64,000 nucleotides of DNA, from assembly GCA_032717465.1 (NCBI GenBank), contig CM064732.1:25975391-26039390 (forward strand), read 5' to 3'. Source of the stretch: Coenobita brevimanus (lineage: Eukaryota; Arthropoda; Malacostraca; Decapoda; Coenobitidae). The notes under the pieces were generated by a model. The model was given only the letters and a program-made list of their open reading frames with translations, was not told the origin of the DNA and did not search any database. The translations under genes were made by a program, and so were the position numbers. Positions 11,868-21,739 of the stretch are shown piece by piece (the stretch's first letter is position 1; each line of letters starts with the position of its first letter).

Positions 11868-12448
11868 TGCATTTCTAGATACTAAGTGCCATGCATTCCT
11901 TGTGATGTTACTGTTTGCTCATTTTCTAGTTATATTCATAATATACACACGCAAATATATAAATTTCTTTACATTCTCAGCATTCTCGAAATGATAACAA
12001 GTCGCAGTTCCTGTCCCTGTACAATACATATCTATCTAACTATCTATTGCCAGACGCCTCAATCTCGTTTGGGGTGGCCACAAACAAATCGCCTCCAAGT
12101 CGCCCTGTCCTCCATCATTTCACTGTCCTGCTCCCAACTCACACCCCCCTCTCTCATATACCTCTCCACCCCATCCCTTCATCTCATCCTCGGCCTCCCC
12201 CTCCCTCTTCCCCCCTCCACCTCACTCACATACACTCTCTTCGTCAGTCTCTCACCCTCCATCCTCCCCACATGGCCAAACCACCTCAGTGTGTTCCTCA
12301 TAACGCTTCCTATCACATCCACATCCACACTACAACGCTCCTTTATATCCTCATTCGTCAGCCTGTCCCTCAATGTGACTCCACAGGCTCCTCTTAAATA
12401 ACTCATTTCCACTGCTTTCACACTTGACTTGTCTCCTTCCAACAACGT

Positions 12449-14437
12449 CTAAGCTTCACTTCCATACGTTAGAGTTGGTATCACAATACTGTCATGTAGT
12501 AACTTTTTCACTTCCATGCTCACTTCCCTGTTTCTTATCACTGCTTTCAAAGAACCATCAACCTTTCTTCCCTGCTGTACCCTTTCATGTTCTTCACCCT
12601 CCAAACCTCCATCCTTACTCATTGCACTACCCAAGTACTTAAAAGTACTCACATTTTCCAATTCCTCACCATCCAACCTCGCTGTACATTCACTGACTTC
12701 ACCTCTCTGAAAGACCATCACTTTACTCTTCCCTACATTCACCTTTAGATTCCGTTTCTTACACACTCTCTCAAACTCATCCACCAAGCCTTGCAGCTCC
12801 CTTTCGACTTCACTCAACAACACAGTATCATCTGCAAACAACAGTACAGGGAGTTTCCAAACACTATCCTCTCTCACCAGGGCCACTCCAACATCCACTA
12901 CCCTACCTTGTACCTCTTTAATTACCCCATCCATGTACAGATTGAACAACCATGGAGACATGACACATCCATGTTTCAACCCAACTTTCAAAGAGAAAAA
13001 TTCACTCAGTTCACTATCCACACGCACTGCAGCCTTCGCACCATCGTACATACTCTTCACAGCATTCAACAACTTCCCATCTACTCCATATATTCTTAAT
13101 ACTTTCCACAATCCTTCTCTATCCACCCTGTCATATGCTATCTCCAAATCCATGAAAGGCGCATACAACTTCTTTCCCTTCTCTAGAACCTTTTCCACTA
13201 AAGATCTAAGAATGAATATCTGATCTACACAACCTCTTCCCTTCCTAAAGCCTCCCTGTTCTTCTCCAACTAATTTCTCTGTTCTTTCTCTAACTCTATC
13301 AATAAGTATCCTACCATATACTTTTCCTATTATACTAAGAAGACAAATGCCCTTATGATTACCACACATTTCTTTTTCCCCTTTTCCTTTGTACAAGAGA
13401 ATAATTATACCTGACTTCCAATCTTCCGGGACTCTACCTTCCTCCCAGGCCAATCTGCACATCTTCCACATCCATTCTACTACTATCTCTCCCCCATACT
13501 TCAGCATTTCACCACACACTCCATCAATTCCTGGAGCTTTCCCTGATTTAACTTTCTTCATTGCTTCCTCAACTTCTATCCTACTGATTTCTTCCTGTCT
13601 TCTCACCTCCCTCCTTCTCCCAGCCATTCCCCAGCCACTTATACTCACATTACTTGCATCCTCTATGTTCAACAATTCCTTAAAGTGTTCCCTCCATCTG
13701 CTCACTTTTTCTCCCTTCTCCACTAGTAATCTACCCTTTTTATCTTTCACTCCCCTGCTAACTTCACTTCCACCCTGTCTTACTCTTTTTGCCTTTCTCC
13801 AGAACATTTTCTTACAGTCCCTCCACTTTACACTTAGATTTCTTCCAAATTCCTCATCCACTCTCTTGTTACTCTCTCTTAATAATCTTTTCACCTCTTT
13901 CTTTCTTTCTACATATAACTCTCTCTTCCGCCTCTCAACTTCTTCCACGCCCCTATTTCTCATCCATTCATTGTATGCTTTCTTTTTTTGTGCCACAGCC
14001 TGTCTCACCTCTTCAGTCCACCACGCTGTTCCTTGCACCCCCCTCCATCTTCTCTTCCTTCCACACACCACATCACATGCTGCACATATTTCTTCTGTAA
14101 ATATCCTACACACACCTTCCAGGTCTCCTATCTGCTCCAATTCATATTTGCCCAATCGTTCCTCCACTTCTCTCTTATACTCTGTCTTTTTCTCATCCTC
14201 TTGTAACCTTTCCACTCTCCTTGCAACTACTCCTTCATCTCGTCTTTCCCTTCTTCTATTCCTCCATCTAACGTGAATCCTAATTCCGGCCACCACCAAG
14301 TAGTGGTCAGAAAGTCCACTCCCCCAACCTCTATAAGCTCTTGCATCCATTACGCATCTTCGCATCCTTTCATCCACACACACATAATCAATCATTGCCT
14401 TCCTTTCATTCCGTTCACCACCCACCCTTCTCATCAC
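12449..14437 (-). CDS. Endonuclease C-terminus, linker and reverse transcriptase of RTE copy D (662-residue open stretch)
   Basis: This is the longest open frame in the window, and it lies within an inactivated element. Approximate residues: endonuclease GLSDH at 41-45; basic linker at 50-290, with WWTEEVRQAVAQKKKAYNEW near 139; fingers/palm GKAPGIDGVCGEML at 299-312; RKGRGCVDQIFILRSL at 398-413; FMDLEIAYDRVDREGLWKVL at 428-447; [20 protein letters not shown] at 486-505; catalytic FADD at 534-537; YLGSAMSKDG at 601-610. The usual GLKQGC is GLKHGC here, a Gln-to-His change next to the active site. The listed start is a GTG just after a TAG; the true protein is continuous with the endonuclease upstream. 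It ends at a stop where related copies have Trp (GSEAW). Confidence 0.85.
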   Translation of the reverse strand: MMRRVGGERNERKAMIDYVCVDERMRRCVMDARAYRGWGSGLSDHYLVVAGIRIHVRWRNRRRERRDEGVVARRVERLQEDEKKTEYKREVEERLGKYELEQIGDLEGVCRIFTEEICAACDVVCGRKRRWRGVQGTAWWTEEVRQAVAQKKKAYNEWMRNRGVEEVERRKRELYVERKKEVKRLLRESNKRVDEEFGRNLSVKWRDCKKMFWRKAKRVRQGGSEVSRGVKDKKGRLLVEKGEKVSRWREHFKELLNIEDASNVSISGWGMAGRRREVRRQEEISRIEVEEAMKKVKSGKAPGIDGVCGEMLKYGGEIVVEWMWKMCRLAWEEGRVPEDWKSGIIILLYKGKGEKEMCGNHKGICLLSIIGKVYGRILIDRVRERTEKLVGEEQGGFRKGRGCVDQIFILRSLVEKVLEKGKKLYAPFMDLEIAYDRVDREGLWKVLRIYGVDGKLLNAVKSMYDGAKAAVRVDSELSEFFSLKVGLKHGCVMSPWLFNLYMDGVIKEVQGRVVDVGVALVREDSVWKLPVLLFADDTVLLSEVERELQGLVDEFERVCKKRNLKVNVGKSKVMVFQRGEVSECTARLDGEELENVSTFKYLGSAMSKDGGLEGEEHERVQQGRKVDGSLKAVIRNREVSMEVKKLLHDSIVIPTLTYGSEA

Positions 14438-14440
14438 TCC

Positions 14441-14908
14441 CTATGTATACCTGTGGATCATTTTATGCCTGAAGAGGGTATTGGCTATCATCAACCCCCT
14501 CCCAGCACAAATGTCCACTAACGCACTCCCATTCTCATCTATCTCAGCAGGCACACCCCACTCACCAACTATTCCTTCCACCTTCACATTCCCAACACTA
14601 CCATTCATATCACCTATCAAAAACACTCTCTCATTCCTTCCAAACTTTTCCATGCACACTTCCACATTTGTCCAGAACTCTTCTTTCACTCTTCCAGCAC
14701 GATCTTGCTTTGGCGCATACACACACACAATCACCCACATTTGTATTCCAACTTTCAACTTTACCCACACAATCCTTGACCCAAGTGATCCATACTGTCT
14801 TATGCTCTTCTTCCATCTTTTACTCACAACTATACATTCTCCTTCCTTTGCCCTCTCATTCTCACCTACTCCTGCACATATACCCCATCCATACTCCCAT
14901 TCTCTCAC
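14441..14908 (-). CDS. APE-type endonuclease portion of RTE copy D
   Basis: The frame is open for 155 residues and lies in the same phase as the reverse transcriptase frame downstream, separated by one TAG (Trp in copy A). It includes the strands WVIVCVYAPKQD and RVFLIGDMNGSVGNV, where the GDMN motif supplies catalytic residues, and ends near FRHKMIHRYT. In-frame similarity extends upstream to about 15005 through GITETKW, the conserved ETK site, but is cut by a TGA. The enzyme nicks target DNA during retrotransposition. This copy is not functional as it stands. Confidence 0.8.
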   Translation of the reverse strand: MREWEYGWGICAGVGENERAKEGECIVVSKRWKKSIRQYGSLGSRIVWVKLKVGIQMWVIVCVYAPKQDRAGRVKEEFWTNVEVCMEKFGRNERVFLIGDMNGSVGNVKVEGIVGEWGVPAEIDENGSALVDICAGRGLMIANTLFRHKMIHRYT

Positions 14909-15134
14909 ACTTTCTCCTCACCATTTTGTTTCAGTTATTCCACATACATCCACTTTCGCACCCTCAAGCACCTGGACAATCTCTCTCTCTTTCAACTCAT
15001 ATGTTGTTGCATAATTCCTGTAACTCTAGATATACACAAAAATAAATAGGATATTTAGAATCTACACATTGCCATTGATGATAAATAGTGCAAAAATCAA
15101 CGTAAACAAAAAATTGATTTCAGTTAGTTGCACA

Positions 15135-17282
15135 AGAAGATGAGAAAAAGGCAGAGTATAAGAGAGAAGTGGAGGAATGATTGGGCAAATATGAATTGGA
15201 GCAGATGGGGGACGTGGAAGGTGTGTGCAGGATATTTACAGAAGAAATATGTGCAGAATGTGATGTGGTGTGTGGGATGAAGAGAAGACGGAGGGGTGTG
15301 CAAGGAACAGCATAGTGAAATGAAGAGGTGAGACAGGCTGTGGCACAAAAGAAGAAAGCATACAATGAATGGATGAGAAATAGGGGCGTGGAAGAAGTTG
15401 AGAGGCGGAAGAGAGAGTTATATGTAGAAAGAAAGAGAGAGGTGGAATGATTAGTAAGAGAGAGTAAGAAGAGAGTGGATGAGGAATTTGGAAGGAATTT
15501 GAGTGTAAAGTGGAGGGACTGTAAGAAAATGTTCTGGAAAGAGGTGAAAAGAGTAAGACAGGGTGGAAGTGAAGTTAGCAGTGGAGTGAAAGATAAAAAT
15601 GGTAGATTACTAGTGGAGAAGGGAGAAAAAGTGAGCAGATGGAGAGAACATTTTAAGGAATTGTTGAACATATAGGATGGAAGTAATGCAAGCATAAGTG
15701 GCTGGGGAATGGCTGGGAAAAGGAGGGAGGTGAGAAGACAGAAAGAAATCAGTAGGATAGAAGTTGTGGAAGCAATGAAGATGTTAAATTGGGAATTGAT
15801 GGAGTGTGTGGTGAAATGCTGAAGTATGGGGGAGAGATAGTAGTAGAATGGATGTGGAAAATGTGCAGATTGGCCTGGGAGGAAGGTAGAGTCCCGGAGG
15901 ATTGGAAGTCAGGTATAATTATTCCCTTGTACAAAGGAAAAGGGGAAAAAAAGTGTGTGGTAATCACAGGGGCATCTGTCTTCTTAGTATAATAGGAAAA
16001 GTGTATGGTAGGATACTTATTGACAGAGTTAGAGAGAGAACAGAGGAATTAGTTGGGGAAGAACAGGGAGGCTTTAGGAAGGGAAGAGGTTGTGTAGATC
16101 AGATATTCATTCTTAGATCTTTAGTGGAAAAGTTTCTAGAGAAGGGAAAGAAGTTGTATGCAGCTTTCATGGATTTGGGGAAAGCATATGACAGGCTGGC
16201 TAGACAAGGATTGTGGAAAGTATTAAGAGTATATGGAGTAGATGGGAAGTTGTTGAATGCTGTGAAGAGTATGTATGATGGTGCTAAGGCTACAGTGCGT
16301 GTGGATGGTGAACTAAGTGAATTTTTCTCTTTGAAGGTTGGGCTGAAACAGGGATATATCATGTCTCCATGACTGTTCAATCTGTACATGGATGGGGTAA
16401 TAAAAGAGGTACAAATAGGGTAGTGGATGTTGGAGTGGCCCTGGTGAGAGAGGGTAGTGTTTGAAAACTCCCTGTACTGTTGTTTGCAGATGATACTGTG
16501 TTGTTGAGTGATGACAAAGGAGAGCTGCAAGGCTTGGTGGATGAGTTTGGAAGAGTGTGTAAGAAATGGAATCTAAAGGTGAATGTAGGGAAGAGTAAAG
16601 TGATGGTCTTTGAGAGAGTTGAAGTCAGTGAATGTACAGCGAGGTTGGATGGTGAGGAATTGGAAAATGTGAGTACGTTTAAGTACTTAGGTAGTGTGAT
16701 GAGTAAGGATGGAGGTTTGGAGGGTGAAGTGCTTGAAAGGGTACAGCAGGGAAGAAAGGTTGCTGGTTCCTTGAAAGCAGTGATAAGAAGCAGGGAAGAA
16801 AGCATGATAATGAAAAAGTTACTACACCACAGTATTGTGATACCAACTCTAACGTATGGAAGTGAAGCTTGGACGTTGCTGGAAGGACACAAGTCAAGAG
16901 AGAGAGCAGTGGAAATGAGTTATTTAAAAGGAGCCTGTGGAGTCACATAGAGAGACATGCTGACAAATGGCGATATAAAGGAGCGTTGTGGTGTGGAAGT
17001 GGTTGTGATAGGAAGCGTTAGGAGGAATACAATGAGGTGGTTTGACCATGTGGAGAGGATGGAGGGTGAAAGAATGACGAAAAGAGTGTATATGAGTGAT
17101 GTGGAGGGGGGAAGAGGGAGGGGGAGGCCGAGGATGAGATGGAGGGATGGGGTGGAGAGGTACATGAGAGAGGGGGGTGTGAGTTGGGAGCAGGGCAGTG
17201 AAATGGCGGGGGACAGGGCGACTTGGAGGCGATTCGTTTGTGGCCACCCCGAACGGGATTGAGGCATCTGGCAATAAATAGA
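15135..17282 (+). mobile_element. RTE-like family 1, copy E (5' truncated, inverted relative to D)
   Basis: The plus-strand copy starts in the linker (EDEKKAEYKREVEE) and ends at GGGATTGAGGCATCTGGCAA with a short ATAAATAGATAG tail. It is flanked by a 10-bp direct repeat TAGTTGCACA at 15125-15134 and 17283-17292, a target-site duplication (the left copy overlaps a few element-like bases). FADDTVLLSDD is at about 16483-16515. Several stops and frameshifts occur, for example MSP-stop near 16372, before the FADD block, and ACGVT-stop near 16950. With D it forms a large inverted repeat. Confidence 0.88.
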
Positions 17283-17294
17283 TAGTTGCACAGT

Positions 17295-17590
17295 GATATT
17301 AGTCTCCACCTACTATGTAGGTGGAACTTATGTTTTCATTGGTATTATTAGTCTCTACCTACTATATAGGTGCAGACTATTGATTCCGCAGGTATTATTT
17401 GTCTCCCACTAGTACGTGCATGGAGATTATTGTTTTCATTGGTATTGTCTCCATCTACTGCATACGTGGAGACTTTTCTTTTCAGTGGTATTATTAGTCT
17501 CCACCTACTAAGCAGGTGGAGACTATTGTTTTCTCTGGTATTATTTGTCTCCACCTACTACCTATGTTGACACTTTTGTTTTTGCTCGCA
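17295..17590. repeat. Hairpin-forming minisatellite, unit about 55-60 bp
   Basis: About five degenerate units share TTATTAGTCTCCACCTACTA, a centre, then TAGGTGGAGACTATTGTTTT and a CATTGGTATT spacer. Each unit contains an inverted repeat; at about 17499-17524 the arms GTCTCCACCT and AGGTGGAGAC are perfect. Single copies of the unit occur in satellite block 1. No protein is encoded. Confidence 0.8.
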
Positions 17591-18640
17591 GTTTTGTTTT
17601 TCTCCTCAACTCAGAGTCTTACAACTATTACAGGCGAACTGGAGACTGTGCAAAGAATCTGAAGGGCCCAGGTTATTTGTCCTGGGAAAGGCCATTGTGA
17701 ATAGAAAAAAAAAAAAAATCTCCCCAGTGGAGTCAAGGTCATTGTAAGACACAATAGCAGACACGTGCATTATTCGGCAACTTTGTCAGATCTCTTGTTG
17801 ATGTTACACATTACCTTAGGTTCTTCAGCTCTTGCTCATATTACACATACTTTACCACATGGCAGAGCTTCGTTAATTTGTCTACAAAACAAAAATACAT
17901 AACTATTTATTATCATTCCAACCTCAAAGTCTCCTTTCGATTCCAGGATTACCGGAGACTGCACAATGATTCTGAAGGGCCCATGTTATGTGTCCTGGCA
18001 TTGACCATTGTTGATGGGAAAAAAGAAATCCAAATATCCTCAATGTGGTCAAGGTCACTAAGAAACAGTAGCTGGAGACTAGTGACTGTCTGTAGGACAG
18101 TTACCAAGTTCTAGTTATTTTTAATCTCGCCTCAGACTTTCGCCACGATTCCAGGAGAATTGGTTACTGCTTATGGAATCTGAAGGGCCCAGGTTATGTG
18201 TCCTTGCAAGGACCACTCCTGATAGTAAAAAAAATCCTAATCTGCTCCACGGATCATTGTAAGAAACAGTAGCAGACACATGCATTCTTCGAAACCTTTG
18301 ACAGATCCCTTATTGATATTAAACAAGAAGTTACCTTGGAGTCTTAAGATCTTGTTTATATTAGAAACACCTTACCACATGATGGAGCTTTCTTTTTGTG
18401 GCTACTCAATAAATATACGTAACTAATTATTTTCATCCCAGCCTTAGAGTCTCATGATTCCTGGAGAACAGGAGACTTCATGAGGGATCTGAAGGGTCCA
18501 GGTTGTGTCCTGGCATGGACCATTGCTGAATGAAAAAAGCAAAAACTTCAAATCTGCCCACTGAGGTCAGGGTCACTAAGAAACAGAAGATGGAGACTAG
18601 TGACTGTCTGTAGGATAGTTACAGAGTTTTATTTATTCAT
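17590..18640 (+). repeat. Satellite block 2 (same family as block 1)
   Basis: Units begin near 17605, 17921, 18124 and 18439. They carry GGAGACTGTGCAAAGAATCT, TCTGAAGGGCCCAGGTTATG, CCAGTGGAGTCAAGGTCATT and AGCAGACACATGCATTCTTC. As in block 1, long units of about 310-315 bp and short units of about 200 bp occur. The short tail is GACTAGTGACTGTCTGTAGG, ending in a GTTACAGAGTTTTA-like stretch. The two blocks face the same way. Confidence 0.8.
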
Positions 18641-18939
18641 CTTATTATTGTTTTTCTTTCCTACAAAGAAGTAAATTGCTCATAGTTGCTTCATATGACC
18701 CAGTAGGCCTATCATCCAGTTCCCAGTCTTGGTTTTCCAGTTATATTGAAAAACCTATAAAATAGTCCATTCGCCGATTCCCAGAAACTGCTGAAGGTAA
18801 AGACTTGAAATTTTTGTGGGAAATAGCTAAGGTCAGGGAGCAGTCCTCAAATGACCATGGGACCATTTGGGCCAGTAGTTTCTGAAATCCCCCAGAGGTC
18901 AATAGAGAGTAGTTTGGGGTTATTGAGTGTAATATATAT

Positions 18940-19022
<83 letters not shown>

Positions 19023-19345
19023 GAATTGAGCTACAATCACCAAATTTGGTATTTTTATAGAACTAGATTTGCTGTGCATGATTACCAAGCATGAATGGCC
19101 TTGACCTAATACTAAAGGTCACTGCCAAGGTTAAAGTTCAATTGCACAATTTAAACAGTCCAACGTAGAACTGAGCTACAATCCCCAAACATGGTACAGT
19201 CTGGTGCAAGGTTCCCTGAACACTCTGAGAGAGACGCTCGGTGGCAAAACATTATCAGGTTAGCAAGCCTGTCGCAGCAGAAGCTCAAGAATGGAGCAAA
19301 AACATGATGGATGACTGGCCGACTAATACACGAAGCTTTGTATCA
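18641..19345. repeat. Composite repeat modules X, Y and Z with a (TA)n array
   Basis: Module X (about 18650-18930, TTCTTTCCTACAAAGAAGTA through AATAGAGAGTAGTTTGGGGT) matches 25850-26165 in the same orientation. Module Y (about 19060-19140) matches about 25655-25735 in the same orientation. Module Z (about 19207-19345) matches 25490-25625 in inverse orientation. A (TA)n array at 18931-19019 separates X from Y. One frame of Z reads FPEHSER, ARWQN and WMTG, but I cannot assign it. Confidence 0.65.
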
Positions 19346-19982
19346 CTTGACGCTAAGATTGCAAGTGGTGCATATGGATGCGATGAGAAGAAAGCAAAAT
19401 TATTTGTTGTCTTATAAAAATAGTAAACGAAGAGAAAATGTTTAGTTGTCTGATTCATCACACATCATCAATAATTAAACGTGGCATTTTGTTGAAAATG
19501 TAAGATAAAAGCGGTAAAGAATTATCACATAATTAATACCTCACACAATGATCTACCCACTGTCTTAAAATAGTGTAGTCAAGAGTTTTATTTCATTGCT
19601 GTTGTATCTTTGCACACATCCTCCACTTTTAACCCACCATATACCAGTGCCATTTTAAATGGTCTGACATAATTCCCCGGCCAGTGCCAGTGCCGTTATA
19701 AAACGGTTTAAAATAAAAAACTTCACTGTGACCGCATTTCTTAAGATTCGCGGGTAAAAATTGGCGGGCATGTAAGGTAACTGTTCCACTACCATCCTCC
19801 AGGCTGTCAAGGCCATACATTCACTCGCTCTCCTCCTCATGCTCGCTCTGCCTCTTTCTGCCTGTGTGCCTCACCCAGTGCTGTACATAATGAAGGCGTT
19901 TTGTAAACATTTTCATGTAAGTGTAAGTTGTAAATTTATTCTTGTAAGTGTAAGGATTATACAGTGAAGTAAAGTTGTAAAT

Positions 19983-21068
19983 CCATAATTGTGGAAAGTA
20001 TTTAGAATATATGGAGTAGATGGGAAGTTGTTGAATGCTGTGAAGAGTATGTATGATGGTGCTAAGGCTGCAGTGCATGTGGATGGTGAACTAAGTGAAT
20101 TTTTCTCTTTGAAGGTTGGGTTGAAACAGGGATGTGTCATGTCTCCATGGTTGTTCAATCTGTACATGGATGGGGTAATAAAAGAGGTACAAGGTAGGGC
20201 AGTGGATGTTGGAGTGGCCCTGGTGAGAGAGGATAGTGTTTGGAAACTTCCTGTAATGTTGTTTTCAGATGATACTGTGGTGTTGAGTGAAGATAAAGGG
20301 GAGCTGCAAGGCTTGGTGGATGAGTTTAGGAGAGTGTGTAAGAAACGGAATCTAAAGGTGAATGTAGGGAAGAGTAAAGTGATGGTCTTTGAGAGAGGTG
20401 AAGTCAGTGAATGTACAGCAAGGTTGGATGGTGAGGAATTGGAAAATGTGAGTACGTTTAAGTACTTGGGTAGTGTGAAGAGTAAGGATGGAGGTTTGGA
20501 AAGTGATGTGCTTGAAAGGGTACAGCAGGGAAGAAAGGTTGATGGTTCTTTGAAAGCAATAATAAGAAATGGGGAAGTGAGCATGGAAGTGAAAAAGTTA
20601 CTATATGACAGTATTGTGATACCAACTCTAATGTATGGAAGTGAAGCTTGGACGTTGTTGGAAAGACACAAGTCAAGAGTGAGAGCAGTGGAAATGAGTT
20701 ATTTAAGAGAAGCCTGTGGAGTCACATGGAGAGACAGGCTGACGAATGAGGATATAAAGGAGTGTTGTGGTGTGGATGTGGATGTGATAGGAAGCGTTAT
20801 GAGGAACACACTGAGGTGGTTTGGCCATGTGGAGAGGATGGAGGGTGAAAGACTGACGAAGAGAGTGTATGTGAGTGAGGTGGAGGGGGGAAGAGGGAGG
20901 GGGAGGCTGAGGATGAGATGGAGGGATTGGGTGGAGAGGTATATGAGAGAGGAGTGTGTGAGTTGGGAGCAGGGCAGTGAAATGGCGGGGGACAGGGCGA
21001 CGTGGAGACGTTTTGTTTGTGGCCACCCCAAACGGGATTGAGGCGTTTGCCAATAGATAGATAGACAG
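19983..21068 (+). mobile_element. RTE-like family 1, copy F (recent, with target-site duplication)
   Basis: This is a 1086-bp 5'-truncated copy flanked by the 11-bp direct repeat AAGTTGTAAAT (19972-19982 and 21069-21079). The related empty element at 57.9-58.7 kb has one copy of this motif at the matching position, so the duplication is real. It ends in CGGGATTGAGGCGTTTGCC plus GATAGATAGA. The frame within it is uninterrupted, which suggests a younger insertion than A-E. Confidence 0.9.
19989..21041 (+). CDS. C-terminal half of RTE reverse transcriptase (copy F, open to natural end)
   Basis: A 350-residue open frame covers palm, thumb and C-terminal domain: [20 protein letters not shown] near 44-63, catalytic box FSDD at 92-95, YLGSVKSKDG near 160, PTLMYGSEAWTL near 215, RWFGHVERMEGERLTKR near 275, and the end at GHPKRD. 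The catalytic box has Ser where relatives have Ala (FADD). The frame is truncated at the 5' side by incomplete reverse transcription, so the listed TTG start is not biological. It ends 27 bp before the right target-site duplication. Confidence 0.85.
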   Translation: MWKVFRIYGVDGKLLNAVKSMYDGAKAAVHVDGELSEFFSLKVGLKQGCVMSPWLFNLYMDGVIKEVQGRAVDVGVALVREDSVWKLPVMLFSDDTVVLSEDKGELQGLVDEFRRVCKKRNLKVNVGKSKVMVFERGEVSECTARLDGEELENVSTFKYLGSVKSKDGGLESDVLERVQQGRKVDGSLKAIIRNGEVSMEVKKLLYDSIVIPTLMYGSEAWTLLERHKSRVRAVEMSYLREACGVTWRDRLTNEDIKECCGVDVDVIGSVMRNTLRWFGHVERMEGERLTKRVYVSEVEGGRGRGRLRMRWRDWVERYMREECVSWEQGSEMAGDRATWRRFVCGHPKRD

Positions 21069-21739
21069 AAGTTGTAAATACCTTCTTGTAAGTGCTAGGA
21101 CTGTACGTAATGAAGTCAGGTTGTACCTATCTTCAAATAAGTGTAAGATAATGCATTTAGTGAGAAAGACACGCAAATTGTGATAGATGCTGAAGTAATA
21201 AGTGATCAGAAAAGTGTACTGAACATTGCTATACCTTCCCAGCATAAATACCTGACTATACCTTACATAGAAAACTGCTTTCTCACACATACTTGGCGAG
21301 CATGAGAGAGCAGCTATACCTGTACACAAGTATGCAGGACTCAATAAAACTCATTTCCGAGCCTCAGTGAGCATTTTAATGGCAAAATTCGTTGTTTCCA
21401 CATCAAAATCTATCATTTTAGGGAAAAAAAATAAAGGTAAAAAAATAGCCAGCACTGGGGTGACCCATAGGGCTAATAATAGCCGGCACGAGGTGGGTTA
21501 AGTGTGACAGTATCAAGCACGGGCTCACACACAGAGACACAAAGAATTATTTCTCTTTGCTTTGACCCATGTGAGGATGTTTTGTCGTACTCTTTACATA
21601 AAATGATGATACAATATGACTGTGTATCAGTTATAGGATGTTCATTGTTCACAGCTGCTCGAACAGAGGTGTTAATAATATTTTGCTCATGTCCAAACCA
21701 CAGCCATTCATATCTGGAGTCTCACCTCAGATGGAGCTC

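Larger units (their letters stand above)
6722..12412. repeat. Tandem duplication, period about 2837 bp, from recombination between RTE copies
   Basis: The segment from within copy B through the pseudogene flank (about 6722-9558) is repeated as about 9558-12395. The offset is 2836 bp at 6721/9557 and 2837 bp after a 1-bp insertion in copy C. The flanks at 8205-9190 and 11042-12027 differ by only scattered substitutions. The 3' end of C resembles D (CTCCATCATTTCACTGTCCTG, CCTCAATGT), whereas the body of C resembles B. The switch lies between 9558 and 9575, the signature of unequal crossing over between B and D. Confidence 0.85.
12031..15012 (-). mobile_element. RTE-like family 1, copy D (longest, nearly complete)
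   Basis: The minus-strand sequence begins near 15012 within the endonuclease (YELKEREIVQVLEGAKVDV, then GITETKW). It continues through the GDMNGSVGNV and GLSDHYLVV motifs, the linker, the reverse transcriptase and the C-terminal domain, and ends in CGGGATTGAGG-type sequence plus a short GATA tail. Only the first roughly 20 endonuclease residues appear to be missing. The frame is broken by four visible stops: TGA near 14918 (AGA in copy A), TAG at 14441-14443, TAG at 12446-12448 and TGA near 12176. The last three replace Trp codons. It is the best guide to the family. Confidence 0.9.
19629..21501. mobile_element. TTAA-bounded piggyBac-like MITE, copy 1 (holds RTE copy F)
   Basis: TTAA occurs at both ends (19629-19632 and 21498-21501). 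After TTAA the ends read CCCACCATATACCAGTGCC and, on the other strand, CCCACCTCGTGCCGGC. The whole sequence aligns with the reverse complement of 57938-58694 (CAGTGCCAGTGCCGTT, TCAAGGCCATAC, CACATCAAAATCTATCATTT). Without the inserted RTE copy it is about 0.8 kb. There is no transposase frame, so it is non-autonomous. TTAA duplication and CCC-starting termini suggest mobilisation by a piggyBac-type transposase; that family link is inferred. Confidence 0.75.

Noticed and set aside
9193..12030. Copy C treated as a separate RTE insertion
   Set aside because: Its truncation point and flank are the same as those of copy B and it switches to D-like sequence once, so duplication by crossing over explains it better.
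13389..14276. 295-residue plus-strand open frame over copy D
   Set aside because: Antisense shadow of the 662-residue reverse transcriptase frame; low-complexity Ser/Leu/Phe composition and no motifs.
12011..15025. TTCCTGT on both sides of copy D as a target-site duplication
   Set aside because: The left copy is about 20 bp away from the tail and the match is only 7 bases; not convincing.
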